A stretch of DNA of 64,000 nucleotides from Negativicutes bacterium (lineage in GTDB: Bacteria > Bacillota_C > Negativicutes > Sporomusales_B > JARLHX01): assembly GCA_031292015.1 (NCBI GenBank), contig JARLHY010000139.1, positions 62,001-126,000 of the forward strand, in the 5' to 3' direction. Numbering within the stretch: position 1 is the first letter of the stretch; each line of letters starts with the position of its first letter. The notes under the pieces are model-generated. The model was not told where the DNA came from, did no database searches, and was given only the letters and a program-made list of their open reading frames with translations. Shown piece by piece: positions 1 through 8,405 of the stretch. Position numbers and translations under genes: made by a program.

Positions 1-432
1 ATCGGTCCCTCGACCTACCGGGCCCTTATGGGACGGGATATTCCGGCGAGCCGGGGCGGTTCCACAGCTGCCGTAAGGCGGGTGGTTGATACCGCGATGC
101 GCTATGTGGGCGTGCCTTACTCTTTTGGTGGTACTACGCCTGACGGCTTTGACTGTTCAGGGTTTGTCCGTTTTGTATTTGCCAGAAGCGGCGTCGATCT
201 GCCGCGGATGGCTGATGAGCAGTACGAACTGGGTCAGTCGGTGTCGATGGGCCGCCTGCAGCCTGGGGATACAGTCTATTTCTCGACTTACACGTCGGGG
301 ATCTCCCATGTCGGCATTTATTTGGGTGACGGTAGATTCATCAGCGCCAGTTCCAGCCGGGGTGTTGTCATCGACAGGCTGGACAGCGGTTATTGGGGTT
401 CCCGTTATATGGGCGCACGCAGATTTCTGTAA
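1..432 (+). CDS. NlpC/P60 family peptidoglycan hydrolase, 5' end outside window
   Basis: The frame is open from base 1, so only the last 143 residues are visible. The first residues (IGPSTYRALM) look like the end of a peptidoglycan-binding type 1 domain. An NlpC/P60 papain-like domain follows: catalytic Cys at visible residue 52 in DGFDCSGF and His at 103 in SHVGIYLGDG. Such enzymes cut the peptide stems of peptidoglycan outside the membrane. Any signal peptide would be upstream of the window. A clear intrinsic terminator follows the stop, so this gene ends its transcript. Confidence 0.88.
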   Translation: MGPSTYRALMGRDIPASRGGSTAAVRRVVDTAMRYVGVPYSFGGTTPDGFDCSGFVRFVFARSGVDLPRMADEQYELGQSVSMGRLQPGDTVYFSTYTSGISHVGIYLGDGRFISASSSRGVVIDRLDSGYWGSRYMGARRFL

Positions 433-438
433 ACATTA

Positions 439-470
439 CGGGAGGCCTTGATGCCTCCCGCTTTTGTTTT
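439..470 (+). terminator. Rho-independent terminator of the NlpC/P60 gene
   Basis: Perfect 8-bp stem (439-446 with 453-460, cgggaggc/gcctcccg), 6-nt loop, followed by a T-rich run. Confidence 0.9.
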
Positions 471-588
471 GAAGAGCAGTTAACCGTAGCGAAGAATTCG
501 TAGGACCGGTAAAGTAAAACAGGGCAAAACCGGGCAAACTAGGTTGCGATGCCAGAGGCCAACAGAGGAAGCTGGCTGGAGGTTATTG

Positions 589-2325
589 ATGTTCAGGCTG
601 TATTGGAATAAATTCATCGTTCCTTACTGGCCGCTGACTTTCACGGCAGTGTTTTGTTTTATGGTGGCTTCCGCAGCCGGATTGGCTGCGCCGCTGGTTA
701 TGAAAGCGCTGATCGATGTCGCCCTGGACAGTGAGGATCTTAGTTATCTGAATATGATCGTAATCGCCATCGTCGTACTCTATACGATACGGGGGCTGTT
801 TTATTTTCTCTACAGTTACAATATGGCCAAAGCCGGGAACCTTCTGATTACCCGCCTGCGCCAAGAAATGTTCACAAGGCTTCAGTCGCTGGATTACAGC
901 TATTTTATCAATACCTCCACCGGCGATATTGTATCGTATTTCACCAACGACCTGCTGCTCATCCAGCAGGCGGTGTCGCTCGGAGTTCCCGATCTTGTGG
1001 TGGAATCACTGACCTTGGCGGCCACCATCGGGATCATGATTTATTTTGACTGGCAGCTGGCTCTGGTAACAATTGTGACGCTGCCGTTCATCATTCTGGC
1101 GATCAGTTTTTTCAACAGAAAGATCGTCAATCTCGGCACACTGCTGGAGCAGACGATGTCCAAGGTCACCAGCAGCCTTCACCAGTCGCTGCTTTCGGTG
1201 GTCATGATCCAAAGCTACGGTCGCGAGAATTATGAATACGAAAAATTCCTCGCCCGGATCCGGCAGGCGGCGGACGATTTCTTCAAGGTCCAGCGGCTCA
1301 ATGCCGTGCTTATCCCGATGGTGGAGTTCCTTGCCGCCATCGGACTGACGATCATTATCTGGTTCGGCGGCCTGGAGGTAATCAACGGAGGCCTGACCAT
1401 CGGCGGCATGTTCGCATTTCTGGTCTATATCATCAACATTCCGGCGCCGGTGCGTAAAATCACCGAAGCCTATTCCCGGATGAAGCTGGGTATGGTGGTC
1501 TGGGACAAGATCCAGGACCTGGAGCGGCAACCGCACCTGGTGAAAGACGGCGACCAGGAGCTGCCTGCAGCCAGGGGCGAGGTGGCGTTTCGGCATGTGT
1601 CATTTCGCTACCAGCCTGACCGGGATGTGCTGAAGGATGTCAATCTGTCGGCCGGACCGGACGATGTCATCGCCATAGTCGGTCCCAGCGGGGCAGGGAA
1701 ATCGTCTTTTGCCAACCTGCTGCTGCGTTTTTATGATCCGAGCGAGGGTACTGTTTATCTTGACGGCATTGATATCCGGCAACTGAAAATCGGCGCCTTG
1801 CGGAAACATATCGGTTTTATCCAGCAGGACCCGATCCTGTTTGACGCCAGTATCCTGGAGAATATCCGTTACGGCCGTCCCGCCGCGACTTACAGCCAGG
1901 TCGAGCAGGCGGCCAGGCTGGCCAACGCCCACGACTTCATCATGGAACTGCCACGAGGTTACGATTCGCCTGTGGGGCAGCTTGGCGGCCAGTTATCCGG
2001 CGGTCAGCGGCAGCGGATCGCCATTGCCAGGGCGATTATTCTTGAGCCGGCCATCCTTCTTCTGGATGAGCCCACGGCCGCTCTGGACGCCCACGCCGAA
2101 AAACTGGTCATGGCCGCTATCCGCAACGTGAGTATCGGCCGCACGACCTTCATTATTACCCACCGCCTGCCGACCCTGATGGCCTCAGACAAGGTTGTCT
2201 ATCTGTCAGGCGGCCGGGTGCTGGAAACAGGCACCCACGAACAGCTGCGGCGGCAGGGCGGCTTGTACGCCCGGGCGATAGAGCGGGGCGAACTCAGCCT
2301 GAGGGTGGACCCGACGGAGGCATAA
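589..2325 (+). CDS. ABC transporter, fused permease and ATPase (MsbA-like exporter)
   Basis: A 578-residue half-transporter with an N-terminal six-helix membrane domain (about residues 15-310) and a C-terminal ATPase. Visible ATPase motifs: Walker A GPSGAGKSS at about 365, Q-loop FIQQDP, signature LSGGQRQR at about 469, Walker B LLLDEP at about 490 and switch His in ITHR at about 525. It probably works as a homodimer exporting lipid, peptide or drug; the substrate cannot be read from sequence. ATG at 589 is chosen because ggagg lies 6 nt upstream; a TTG at 544 in the same frame has no ribosome site. The gene stands alone between the NlpC/P60 gene and the convergent cotransporter gene. Confidence 0.9.
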   Translation: MFRLYWNKFIVPYWPLTFTAVFCFMVASAAGLAAPLVMKALIDVALDSEDLSYLNMIVIAIVVLYTIRGLFYFLYSYNMAKAGNLLITRLRQEMFTRLQSLDYSYFINTSTGDIVSYFTNDLLLIQQAVSLGVPDLVVESLTLAATIGIMIYFDWQLALVTIVTLPFIILAISFFNRKIVNLGTLLEQTMSKVTSSLHQSLLSVVMIQSYGRENYEYEKFLARIRQAADDFFKVQRLNAVLIPMVEFLAAIGLTIIIWFGGLEVINGGLTIGGMFAFLVYIINIPAPVRKITEAYSRMKLGMVVWDKIQDLERQPHLVKDGDQELPAARGEVAFRHVSFRYQPDRDVLKDVNLSAGPDDVIAIVGPSGAGKSSFANLLLRFYDPSEGTVYLDGIDIRQLKIGALRKHIGFIQQDPILFDASILENIRYGRPAATYSQVEQAARLANAHDFIMELPRGYDSPVGQLGGQLSGGQRQRIAIARAIILEPAILLLDEPTAALDAHAEKLVMAAIRNVSIGRTTFIITHRLPTLMASDKVVYLSGGRVLETGTHEQLRRQGGLYARAIERGELSLRVDPTEA

Positions 2326-2401
2326 CCGGCAGTGATATAATTATTGCACTGGATGATGGAGACATCGTACAGTGCGTATTATTTTTCGAAAGCTGACATT
2401 T

Positions 2402-3337
2402 TCAGCGGCGGCCGCTTCGTGCGGGCACGAGAAAGGCGATCAGCCGGGCAAAGAGCCCGATTACAGGCAGTACCGCCAGCGAAGACAGCAGGTTGAACAG
2501 GGTATGAACCGCTGCAACCTGGGCGGCAGGGTCGGTGGTGATAAGGCCGACGATGTTACCCATCAAGGCGCTAAGGGGCAAAAAGACGGCGACTCCCAGA
2601 AGGTTGAGCAGGATATGGGCTACCGCAACCCGCCTGGCAGCCAGGGGGGCGGTCAGGCTCACCAGCAGGGAAAACAGGCAGGAACCGATATTGTTGCCAT
2701 AAACCCCATAGATGGCGGTGGTGAGGTCGATAACCCCCTCGTCCGTCAGCACCATGAGAAGTCCGGTGGCGGCGCTGCTGGACTGGACAAGAAAGGTCAG
2801 GAGAATGCCGCCGATGACGCCATAAGCGGGATTGGACCCTGCGGTGGACAGATAGGAAATGGCGGTATCGAGCTCTGCAATGGCCTCGACGCCTTGGGAC
2901 AGGAGGCCGACTCCTGCCAGCATACACAGCATCCCCAGCAGCGAAAGGGCCAAGTATCGCCGCCTGGGGTAGAATAATGCCGTTAAACCGCTGACAGCGG
3001 CGAACGGCAAGAGGAGCCGGGGCGGCAGGGACAGGGTCAGCAGCCCGGCGGTGGAACAGGTTCCGATATTGGCGCCGAGGATGATGCCGAGGGACTGATA
3101 GAAGGGTAGATATTCGGCGCTGACCAGGCCGATGGTGAGCAGGGTGACCGCGGTGCTGCTCTGCATGAGAGCGGCGGCTATGGTGCCGGCGATCAGGCCG
3201 CGCCAGGGGGTAAGGGTCAGCCGGACCAGCAGTTGTCGCCAGGACCGGGACATCAGCCTGGCGAGGCCGAAGCGCATCAGGAAAAGGCCGCCAAGGAGCA
3301 GCCCGGTTCCGCCGGTTATCAATGCCAGATACTCCAC
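2402..3337 (-). CDS. Na/Pi cotransporter family protein
   Basis: A very hydrophobic protein of 311 residues with the two inverted QSS-type repeats of the Na_Pi_cotrans family: QSSTAVTLL near residue 58 and QSSSAATGLL near 185. Family members import phosphate with sodium, though many bacterial ones are uncharacterised. It is shorter than NptA or YjbB-type proteins because it lacks the C-terminal PhoU-like cytosolic domain. Start is GTG at 3337 with ggagg 9 nt upstream. It converges with the ABC transporter. Confidence 0.8.
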   Translation of the reverse strand: MEYLALITGGTGLLLGGLFLMRFGLARLMSRSWRQLLVRLTLTPWRGLIAGTIAAALMQSSTAVTLLTIGLVSAEYLPFYQSLGIILGANIGTCSTAGLLTLSLPPRLLLPFAAVSGLTALFYPRRRYLALSLLGMLCMLAGVGLLSQGVEAIAELDTAISYLSTAGSNPAYGVIGGILLTFLVQSSSAATGLLMVLTDEGVIDLTTAIYGVYGNNIGSCLFSLLVSLTAPLAARRVAVAHILLNLLGVAVFLPLSALMGNIVGLITTDPAAQVAAVHTLFNLLSSLAVLPVIGLFARLIAFLVPARSGRR

Positions 3338-3412
3338 AGGAAATGACCTCCAGCCGGTTTGTTACAGTTACACTCTATGACGACCGGCCGGCTTATAGTT
3401 CTGTCCGGTTCT

Positions 3413-3442
3413 TTGGCGGAGGGATTATTTTTTTGCTATAAT
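3413..3442 (+). promoter_or_regulatory. Probable sigma-A promoter of the HD-domain gene
   Basis: TTGGCG (3413-3418), 18-bp spacer, TATAAT (3437-3442) with an extended TGC before the -10 hexamer; about 45 nt upstream of the start codon. Confidence 0.6.
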
Positions 3443-3493
3443 GAAAAATGAAATGGCTACAACGCGGATACGCGAAGACAGGGAGGTATTTTT

Positions 3494-4063
3494 ATGCAGA
3501 CAGGCAGACAGGAAACATGGCAGGTACTCAGGCAGCATGTCACCAGCGAGGTGCTGCTAAAGCACTGCCTGGCGGTGGAGATCGCCATGCGGGCTTATGC
3601 CGCAAAATTCGGCGAGGATGTGGACTACTGGGGTGCGGTAGGACTGCTGCATGACGTTGATTTTGATAAATTTCCCCACGATCATCCCAATCATGCCCGG
3701 GAGATACTGACTGCTCACGGCTATGACGAGCAGTTTATCGCCGATGTCGAATCCCATGCCCGCGACTGGCCCCAGCCACGCACTTTGCTGCAGAAGACGC
3801 TGCTGGCGCTGGATGAACTCACCGGGTTTATCATCGCCTGCGCCCTGGTTCGCCCGGACAAGAGCCTGGATAACCTGGAGGTGAAGTCGGTCCTGAAAAA
3901 GATGAAGGACAAAGCCTTCGCCAGGGCGGTAAACCGGGAGACTCTCACCAGCGGGGCGGCGGAGATGGAAGTGGATTTCAGCGAACATGTGGCGTTTGTC
4001 ACCAAAGCCCTGGCGGCGGCGGTGAGGGCGCCGGAGTATCAGGAACTGCCCCTGGTCGGCTAA
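3494..4063 (+). CDS. HD-domain phosphohydrolase-like protein
   Basis: A soluble protein of 189 residues. It has the metal-binding HD signature LLHDVDFDKF near residues 52-61, with further histidines in the following segment (FPHDHPNH) and an ESHARD motif near residue 76, in the order usual for HD phosphohydrolases. The substrate is not predictable. ATG at 3494 follows gaggtatttt. It is monocistronic: its own promoter lies upstream and hairpins downstream. Confidence 0.8.
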   Translation: MQTGRQETWQVLRQHVTSEVLLKHCLAVEIAMRAYAAKFGEDVDYWGAVGLLHDVDFDKFPHDHPNHAREILTAHGYDEQFIADVESHARDWPQPRTLLQKTLLALDELTGFIIACALVRPDKSLDNLEVKSVLKKMKDKAFARAVNRETLTSGAAEMEVDFSEHVAFVTKALAAAVRAPEYQELPLVG

Positions 4064-4074
4064 GGTGTTGTCAC

Positions 4075-4122
4075 GGCTGTTGAAAAACTTCGCCTAGCGG
4101 CGCTATTCGTTTTTGAACAGCC
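4075..4122. repeat. Intergenic palindromic element (48 nt)
   Basis: Two 14-nt arms (4075-4088 and 4109-4122) are inverted repeats with one mismatch, and the 20 nt between them contain a second small stem (cgcc/ggcg). It has no T run of terminator type. It resembles dispersed palindromic repeats of other genomes, but I see only one copy here. Confidence 0.5.
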
Positions 4123-4150
4123 TTTGGTCTACCTGGTAATTGTGTAATAA

Positions 4151-4182
4151 AAAAACCGCCTGAACAGCATCAGGCGGTTTTT
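4151..4182. terminator. Bidirectional intrinsic terminator
   Basis: An 11-bp stem (aaaccgcctga with tcaggcggttt) with A run before and T run after; can serve the HD gene on the plus strand. Confidence 0.85.
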
Positions 4183-4254
4183 GCCATTTCGGGGACACGC
4201 AGGTTTTTCGGCTGGAGGCAACGAATAATGGGGAACAGGGAAGGGGTTGTGAAT

Positions 4255-4479
4255 ATGGCGATGCATTACCTTGATATGCTGGGGGAAATCTGCCCTCATC
4301 CCTTGCTGATGGCTCAGGCCAAGCTGGAAAAGCTGGCGGCGGGAGACTGCCTGGTGATCGAGTCGGATTTCAGCCGCTCGGTGCGGAACATCCTGGCCTG
4401 GGCGGATAAGAACGGCCACAGCTACGATGTCGAAGAGGTGGACAAAGGGATCTGGCAGGTCAAGATCATCAAATGTTAG
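4255..4479 (+). CDS. TusA-like sulfur carrier / sulfurtransferase
   Basis: A small protein of the TusA/YedF/SirA fold: LDMLGEICPHPLL carries the conserved CPxP motif whose Cys accepts persulfide sulfur in the family. Two in-frame starts are possible: ATG at 4255 preceded by aagggg, giving 74 residues, normal for the family; and ATG at 4228 with ggagg 10 nt upstream, giving 83. I prefer the shorter one. No membrane partner such as YedE is nearby. The stop overlaps the stop of the convergent LysR gene by 4 nt. Confidence 0.82.
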   Translation: MAMHYLDMLGEICPHPLLMAQAKLEKLAAGDCLVIESDFSRSVRNILAWADKNGHSYDVEEVDKGIWQVKIIKC

Positions 4480-5384
4480 CAGATTTCCAGCTCCCCGGGT
4501 GAAGTGATGAAGCGGATAAAGCGTTTGGCGACACTGCTGAGGTCGTCTTCGCGATAGATCATGCTGTATTCGACCTGCCGGTCGACACCGTCGATGGGCA
4601 AGGCCAGGATGGTGCCGTGCCTGACGTCTTTTTGCACCGTCAGGCGCAGGCAGATGGATACGCCGTGGCCGTTTTCAACGGCGGCCTTGATGGCATTGGA
4701 GTTGCCGATGGTGGTACGGGGCTTGAGGTCGGTAAACTTCATGTTCAAAGGCCTCAGGGCCTCGTCGAGGATGGAGTGCAGTTCCGAGCCTTCTTCCCGC
4801 AGGATCAGGCGGTTTTTGGTGAGTTCCTCCAGCGTCACGGAGGTTCTGCCTGTCCAGTTTTTATTATTGGGAACAATGGCCACAAGTTCGTCGACAAATA
4901 CGGTTTTGACGGCCAGACCTTTTTGGTTGTGGACCGGACACTCGACGATGGCAACATCAATGGACCGGTCGAAGATTTTGCTGATAATCTCCTGGGGACT
5001 TGAGATTTCCAGATCAATCTGCAGATCAGGATACTTGTCTTTGAAGGTCCAGATCCCGCAGGCCAGAGCATGGCTGCCGACAGTCGGCGTGGCACCGATA
5101 GTGAGGTGCTGATTTTTTTTGTCGGTCATGCCGGTAAGTTTGCGTTCCAGTTCTTCATGCAAATCCAGGAGCTGTTTGGCGTAATCAAAGAGGACGGTTC
5201 CGGCCGCGGTCAGGCTGACCCCGTGCGGCGTCCGTTCAAACAGTTTTATGCCGTAATAGTCCTCCATGGAATGAACCTGGGCGCTGATCGCCGGCTGAGA
5301 GATATGCAATAGCTTGGCTGCCTTGGAAAAGCTCTTGACCCGCGCTACCTGGCAAAATAGATCGAATTGCCCTAGCTGCATCAT
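4476..5384 (-). CDS. LysR-family transcriptional regulator
   Basis: About 302 residues. An N-terminal winged helix-turn-helix (residues 1-60; SFSKAAKLLHISQPAISAQV) is followed by a periplasmic-binding-like effector domain (from about residue 90; HLTIGATPTVGSHALACGIW). Such proteins are cytosolic tetramers responding to a small molecule. Two adjacent ATGs (5384 and 5381) lie downstream of ggagg; the second has the better 7-nt spacing. It diverges from yyaC and converges with the TusA-like gene, so its target is not obvious from position. Confidence 0.9.
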   Translation of the reverse strand: MMQLGQFDLFCQVARVKSFSKAAKLLHISQPAISAQVHSMEDYYGIKLFERTPHGVSLTAAGTVLFDYAKQLLDLHEELERKLTGMTDKKNQHLTIGATPTVGSHALACGIWTFKDKYPDLQIDLEISSPQEIISKIFDRSIDVAIVECPVHNQKGLAVKTVFVDELVAIVPNNKNWTGRTSVTLEELTKNRLILREEGSELHSILDEALRPLNMKFTDLKPRTTIGNSNAIKAAVENGHGVSICLRLTVQKDVRHGTILALPIDGVDRQVEYSMIYREDDLSSVAKRFIRFITSPGELEIC

Positions 5385-5563
5385 CAAACCTCCAACTGCC
5401 AGTTTGGTTAAATTATAGCATGATTTGGCGAAAACTGCTCATTGGGAGCGTATTACGGATGGTTGTCCTGATATAAGCAAAACATTATAGCAGCAAAATA
5501 TTGCCTGGAGACGGCAGAGCGGGAATACCCGCTATTTTACTGCCATGAATCGCCCCTTCTGTG

Positions 5564-5571
5564 CATAGAGT
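5564..5571 (+). promoter_or_regulatory. Possible sporulation-type -10 element of yyaC
   Basis: CATAGAGT fits the CATA-type -10 shared by late sporulation sigma factors and would place a start about 22 nt before the yyaC ATG. No convincing -35 was found, so the sigma factor is open; B. subtilis yyaC is, to my memory, forespore-expressed. Confidence 0.3.
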
Positions 5572-5599
5572 TTAGGGAAGATGTGCAGAGGGGATGCGA

Positions 5600-5956
5600 A
5601 TGAGACAAAAAGTGACCAACAAGATGATCGCCAATCTCGGGGATGTGGGGTTAGATGAGCGGCTGGCCGGACATATCGGTTTTTTGCTGGCCAGACAGGA
5701 GGGGCTAAAGATCAGGCCGGCGATCATGCTGTGCATCGGGTCGGACCGCTACACCGGCGACGCTCTTGGCCCGCTGATCGGCAGTTACCTGTCGGAGCAC
5801 GGCGTCAAGCATGTTTACGGGAGTCTTGAGCGGCCGGTGCACGCCGGCAATCTGGTTGAGACGGTCAGGATCATCAAGAATCATTACCCCCACCCGCTGA
5901 TTGTCGCAGTGGATGCCTGCCTGGGAAAACCGAGTGTATCATGTATCTACTTTTAA
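5600..5956 (+). pseudogene. yyaC: yyaC-like sporulation gene (DUF1256), 5' part, interrupted by the prophage
   Basis: Codons 1-110 (to 5929) encode the N-terminal part of a YyaC/DUF1256 protein, a Gpr-related spore protein: AIMLCIGSDRYTGDALGPL and VAVDACLGK are family blocks. After GK the frame enters prophage DNA and ends seven residues later at 5956. The missing part, starting SCEIGNIEVWEGG, is at 48664-48945. Precise joining gives 612 nt, 203 residues, about normal for YyaC, and the spacing between DACLG and the next IG block becomes the family's four residues. ATG at 5600 has agagggg 6 nt upstream; the ATG at 5594 directly abuts that site and is unlikely. This is a reversible split rather than decay: both halves are free of stops or frameshifts. 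Confidence 0.85.
5905..5950. other. attL (host half plus phage half)
   Basis: The left junction. Central dinucleotide AA at 5927-5928; left of it is yyaC, right of it the phage P' arm ending in GTATCTAC (5943-5950). That arm is the exact inverse of GTAGATAC in attR (48639-48646), each 14 nt from the AA. Position was deduced from where YyaC homology stops and resumes and from codon phase. Confidence 0.75.
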
Positions 5957-7404
5957 AAGGCTATTTTTACTTCCCCATTTCGATCTACCAATACTTTATC
6001 AATCACGGTGGACAGCAATATTCGTCTTTCTTCATGATCAGCTAATTCCCAGTTCTTTCTAAAGTGCTTCATTTCAGCTATTAACTCGTCCATGTTGATA
6101 GTTGCCGCAATTTGAGCATCATGGATGCTTTGGAGGGAGATTAGTTCATTTTCCAGTACCATGCGGCGTTCTTTTAATTCATTGGTTCGCTCGCGCATCT
6201 CATCGATCTCTATTGATTCGAGCTCAAATGCACTATGCCATCTTTTGATTCTTTTTTTAATATCTTCCAGTTCCTTAGTGGCTGATTTTATTTTTCTATC
6301 GAGATTAACAGGTTTTTCCGACTCTATTATTTCTTCGGATGCTGCTTGGCGTATTTCCATTGGATCCAAGCTGACTTGCATTAATTTATCAATGACCTTT
6401 TGTTCAATCAACTCGGCCTGGAAATATCGCCCTGGACAGTCAGGATCTTTCACCATATGGCGAGAGCTGCCCTCAACAGAATAGCAAACATAATAGTTAA
6501 TGCCCTTGCTTGACATTAGTTTCTTACGCATACGTGATCCACATTCAGCGCAATAAATTATTCCATTTAAAAGAGCTTTTGTATCATTGTGGGGCCGAAA
6601 ATGAGAGCGCCCTTTTAAGACATCCTGAACCTTATCCCATGTCTTTTTATCAACAATCCCTGGATGTTTTGCCTTGTATATTTTACCATGATGATCAAGA
6701 TAGCCTGCATATCCAGGATTCGTTAAAATTCGCGCAACAGCCAAGGGGCGCCAAACTTTATTACCGGCAGGAGAAGGGATTTTATTTCGATTTATCTCTT
6801 GGGCTATAACCGAGAATCCTTTTCCGGAAAGATATTGATCATAGATCCAGCGCACAAGATCAATCTTAGTTTCATCTATTTCCAGATCTTTCTTTTCGGG
6901 ATTGTGTTTGAACCCGTACATGGCCCAACCGCCAAGGAATCGTCCTTGTTTTGCAGCTTCATTTCGTCCTTCTGTAACTCGCTCGATGATAGTTTCCCTC
7001 TCTAATTGTCCAAACACTGCCATAATACCTAACATAGCCCGCCCCATGGGAGTGCTTGTGTCAAAGTTTTCCGTCACGCTGGCAAATCCGATCCCATCAT
7101 CCTTCTGACATTGAAAGATATCCTCTATCAGATACATGACATGCTGCTGTCGGCGGCTGAGTCGATCAAGTTTCCATACCAGAGCGACATCAAAACTTTT
7201 TGTTTTTGCTTCGCCGATAAGACGGCTGATCTCCGGGCGATTAAGGTCTTTACCGCTATATCCATCATCAATATAAATATCATGGATATCCCAGTTTCTG
7301 GCCTCGCAATAAGCTATTAAGCGGGATCGTTGAAAAGGTAAAGAAATATTTTGTTCTGCTTGTTCTTCAGTTGAAACTCTCAAATATAACGCGGCTGTCG
7401 TCAT
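5953..7404 (-). CDS. Large serine recombinase (phage integrase)
   Basis: 483 residues. N-terminal resolvase catalytic domain: nucleophilic Ser in LYLRVSTEEQ (about residue 10), WKLDRLSR near 90. Then the recombinase domain (about 160-270), a zinc ribbon CAECGSRMRKK with a second Cys pair near 330, and a coiled coil (about 370-430) typical of large serine integrases. It catalyses attP x attB recombination and, with a directionality factor, excision. ATG at 7404 has aaggag 6 nt upstream; a GTG at 7431 has none. Its 3' end reaches attL and overlaps the stop of the yyaC stub. It is transcribed alone, away from the repressor. Confidence 0.95.
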   Translation of the reverse strand: MTTAALYLRVSTEEQAEQNISLPFQRSRLIAYCEARNWDIHDIYIDDGYSGKDLNRPEISRLIGEAKTKSFDVALVWKLDRLSRRQQHVMYLIEDIFQCQKDDGIGFASVTENFDTSTPMGRAMLGIMAVFGQLERETIIERVTEGRNEAAKQGRFLGGWAMYGFKHNPEKKDLEIDETKIDLVRWIYDQYLSGKGFSVIAQEINRNKIPSPAGNKVWRPLAVARILTNPGYAGYLDHHGKIYKAKHPGIVDKKTWDKVQDVLKGRSHFRPHNDTKALLNGIIYCAECGSRMRKKLMSSKGINYYVCYSVEGSSRHMVKDPDCPGRYFQAELIEQKVIDKLMQVSLDPMEIRQAASEEIIESEKPVNLDRKIKSATKELEDIKKRIKRWHSAFELESIEIDEMRERTNELKERRMVLENELISLQSIHDAQIAATINMDELIAEMKHFRKNWELADHEERRILLSTVIDKVLVDRNGEVKIAF

Positions 7405-7426
7405 AATTTTCTCCTTATAAACAAAA

Positions 7427-7441
7427 ACCACGGCTATCCGT
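7427..7441 (-). promoter_or_regulatory. Hairpin with T run in the integrase leader
   Basis: In the direction of the integrase gene, cacgg-atag-ccgtg is followed by gtttttgttt just before the ribosome site. It looks like a weak intrinsic terminator or attenuator in the leader, or the end of an upstream minus-strand transcript. The stem is only 5-6 bp. Confidence 0.35.
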
Positions 7442-7505
7442 GTTTGAAATCAGGTGCCAAAATGAAACCACCTTTAGGACAATTGGGAAGAAATATGATA
7501 GAATC

Positions 7506-7533
7506 ATACTATGTCACGTTTTGCTAAATATTG
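7506..7533 (-). promoter_or_regulatory. Sigma-E-like promoter of the integrase gene
   Basis: Reading leftwards: CAATATT (7533-7527), 13-bp spacer, CATAGTAT (7513-7506). Compared with the B. subtilis sigma-E consensus (KMATATT and CATACAHT) it matches 6 of 7 and 6 of 8. Transcription would start about 95 nt before the integrase ATG. Function is inferred. Confidence 0.45.
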
Positions 7534-7699
7534 GAGATGATTCCAATGAATTGAAATTTTCAAAGAGGGCGGGAATACAAGATAAATAAGGATAAGGAGA
7601 CGTTAGACAAGAACGGTCGGTCAAAAACAGTATTGAATAGAAGAACAGTAGATGATACAATTGAACCAAACAAACGTTCGACGACGGGGGATGAGTTGA

Positions 7700-7885
7700 A
7701 TGGATGGAGAGGAAAGTGGTAAAAACATAGCAGAGCTAGAAGCTTATTTTTGCAAAGCATATAAGGACGAAAAATATCTTAATATAATCAAAAAGATCAA
7801 TATGGAAGTTGACATAGATAATATAACCATAGAAGAAGCACAAATTCTATTCAATTACCTTTTATCAAATCTAAAATCGAATTAA
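7700..7885 (+). CDS. Small acidic protein, unknown
   Basis: 61 residues, hydrophilic, many Glu, Asp and Lys, no Cys, no membrane segment. ATG at 7700 follows a ggggg run about 9 nt upstream. The last 35 nt overlap the 3' end of the repressor gene on the other strand. Its place next to the integrase makes it one of two candidates for a recombination directionality factor, but no motif supports this. Confidence 0.5.
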   Translation: MDGEESGKNIAELEAYFCKAYKDEKYLNIIKKINMEVDIDNITIEEAQILFNYLLSNLKSN

Positions 7886-8261
7886 TGTGCCTCTTTAAAA
7901 AAGCCTTTTGCTCTTGGAGCGAGAGGCTTTTAAATTTTTCTTCCATCTCTTTTAATCGATCAACTTCGGAAGCTTCTGACATCGCATGTTCAACTAGTTC
8001 TCGCACATCAAATGGTTTATTTTCTTGCGAATTAATCGGAGATAGATTATCAGAATTACCTAATAAATAATCGGTGCTTGTATTAAACATAAACGCTAAT
8101 TGTTTTAAGACGCTATCACGCGGGATTTTACCACTGTTTTCCCAATGCGAAACAGCTTGTTTATTATAATTAAACTTCTTGGCTAATTCTTCTTGACTAA
8201 GCTTTCCCTGTTCTCTGAGAGCTTTTATTCTTTTAGCAAAAACCATATTCCCATTAGTCAT
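7851..8261 (-). CDS. Phage repressor, Cro/CI-type HTH protein
   Basis: 136 residues. N-terminal HTH_3 domain (KLSQEELAKKFNYNKQAVSH, about residues 20-40; then STDYLLG, typical of the fold), followed by a charged helical tail for dimerisation. No LexA-like peptidase domain, so it is not self-cleaving. It is transcribed away from the Cro-like gene with operators between them, the standard lysogeny switch. Start ATG 8261 follows aaaggtg; other in-frame ATGs exist upstream (8270) and downstream (8246). Confidence 0.85.
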   Translation of the reverse strand: MTNGNMVFAKRIKALREQGKLSQEELAKKFNYNKQAVSHWENSGKIPRDSVLKQLAFMFNTSTDYLLGNSDNLSPINSQENKPFDVRELVEHAMSEASEVDRLKEMEEKFKSLSLQEQKAFLKRHINSILDLIKGN

Positions 8262-8283
8262 ATCAATCATCACCTTTAAAACC

Positions 8284-8390
8284 ATTATAGTCAAAAAGAA
8301 GGTTACAATCTAGTCAAATAAAATGTGACAAAAGGGGGTTGACGTAACCTGAAAGGTGATTTATAATTAAGACAAATAAAAGGTTACATT
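8284..8390. promoter_or_regulatory. Divergent switch region: early promoter and operator repeats
   Basis: Plus-strand promoter TTGACG (8339-8344), 17-bp spacer, TATAAT (8362-8367) reads into the Cro-like gene. A minus-strand TATAAT (8289-8284) sits before the repressor, with no good -35. GGTTAC half-sites occur at 8301-8306 and 8382-8387 and inverted (GTAACC) at 8344-8349, so they overlap the early promoter; they are probable operators. Confidence 0.7.
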
Positions 8391-8405
8391 TGAGGTGAAG
8401 TTATT

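Noticed and set aside
2372..2977. Long plus-strand frame opposite the Na/Pi cotransporter gene
   Set aside because: Low-complexity Gly/Gln/Asp-rich product without ribosome site, antisense to a recognised family; a shadow frame.
7555..7720. Open stretch upstream of the 61-residue gene (about 55 codons)
   Set aside because: No ATG, GTG or well-placed TTG start and no ribosome site; could be a relic but cannot be supported.
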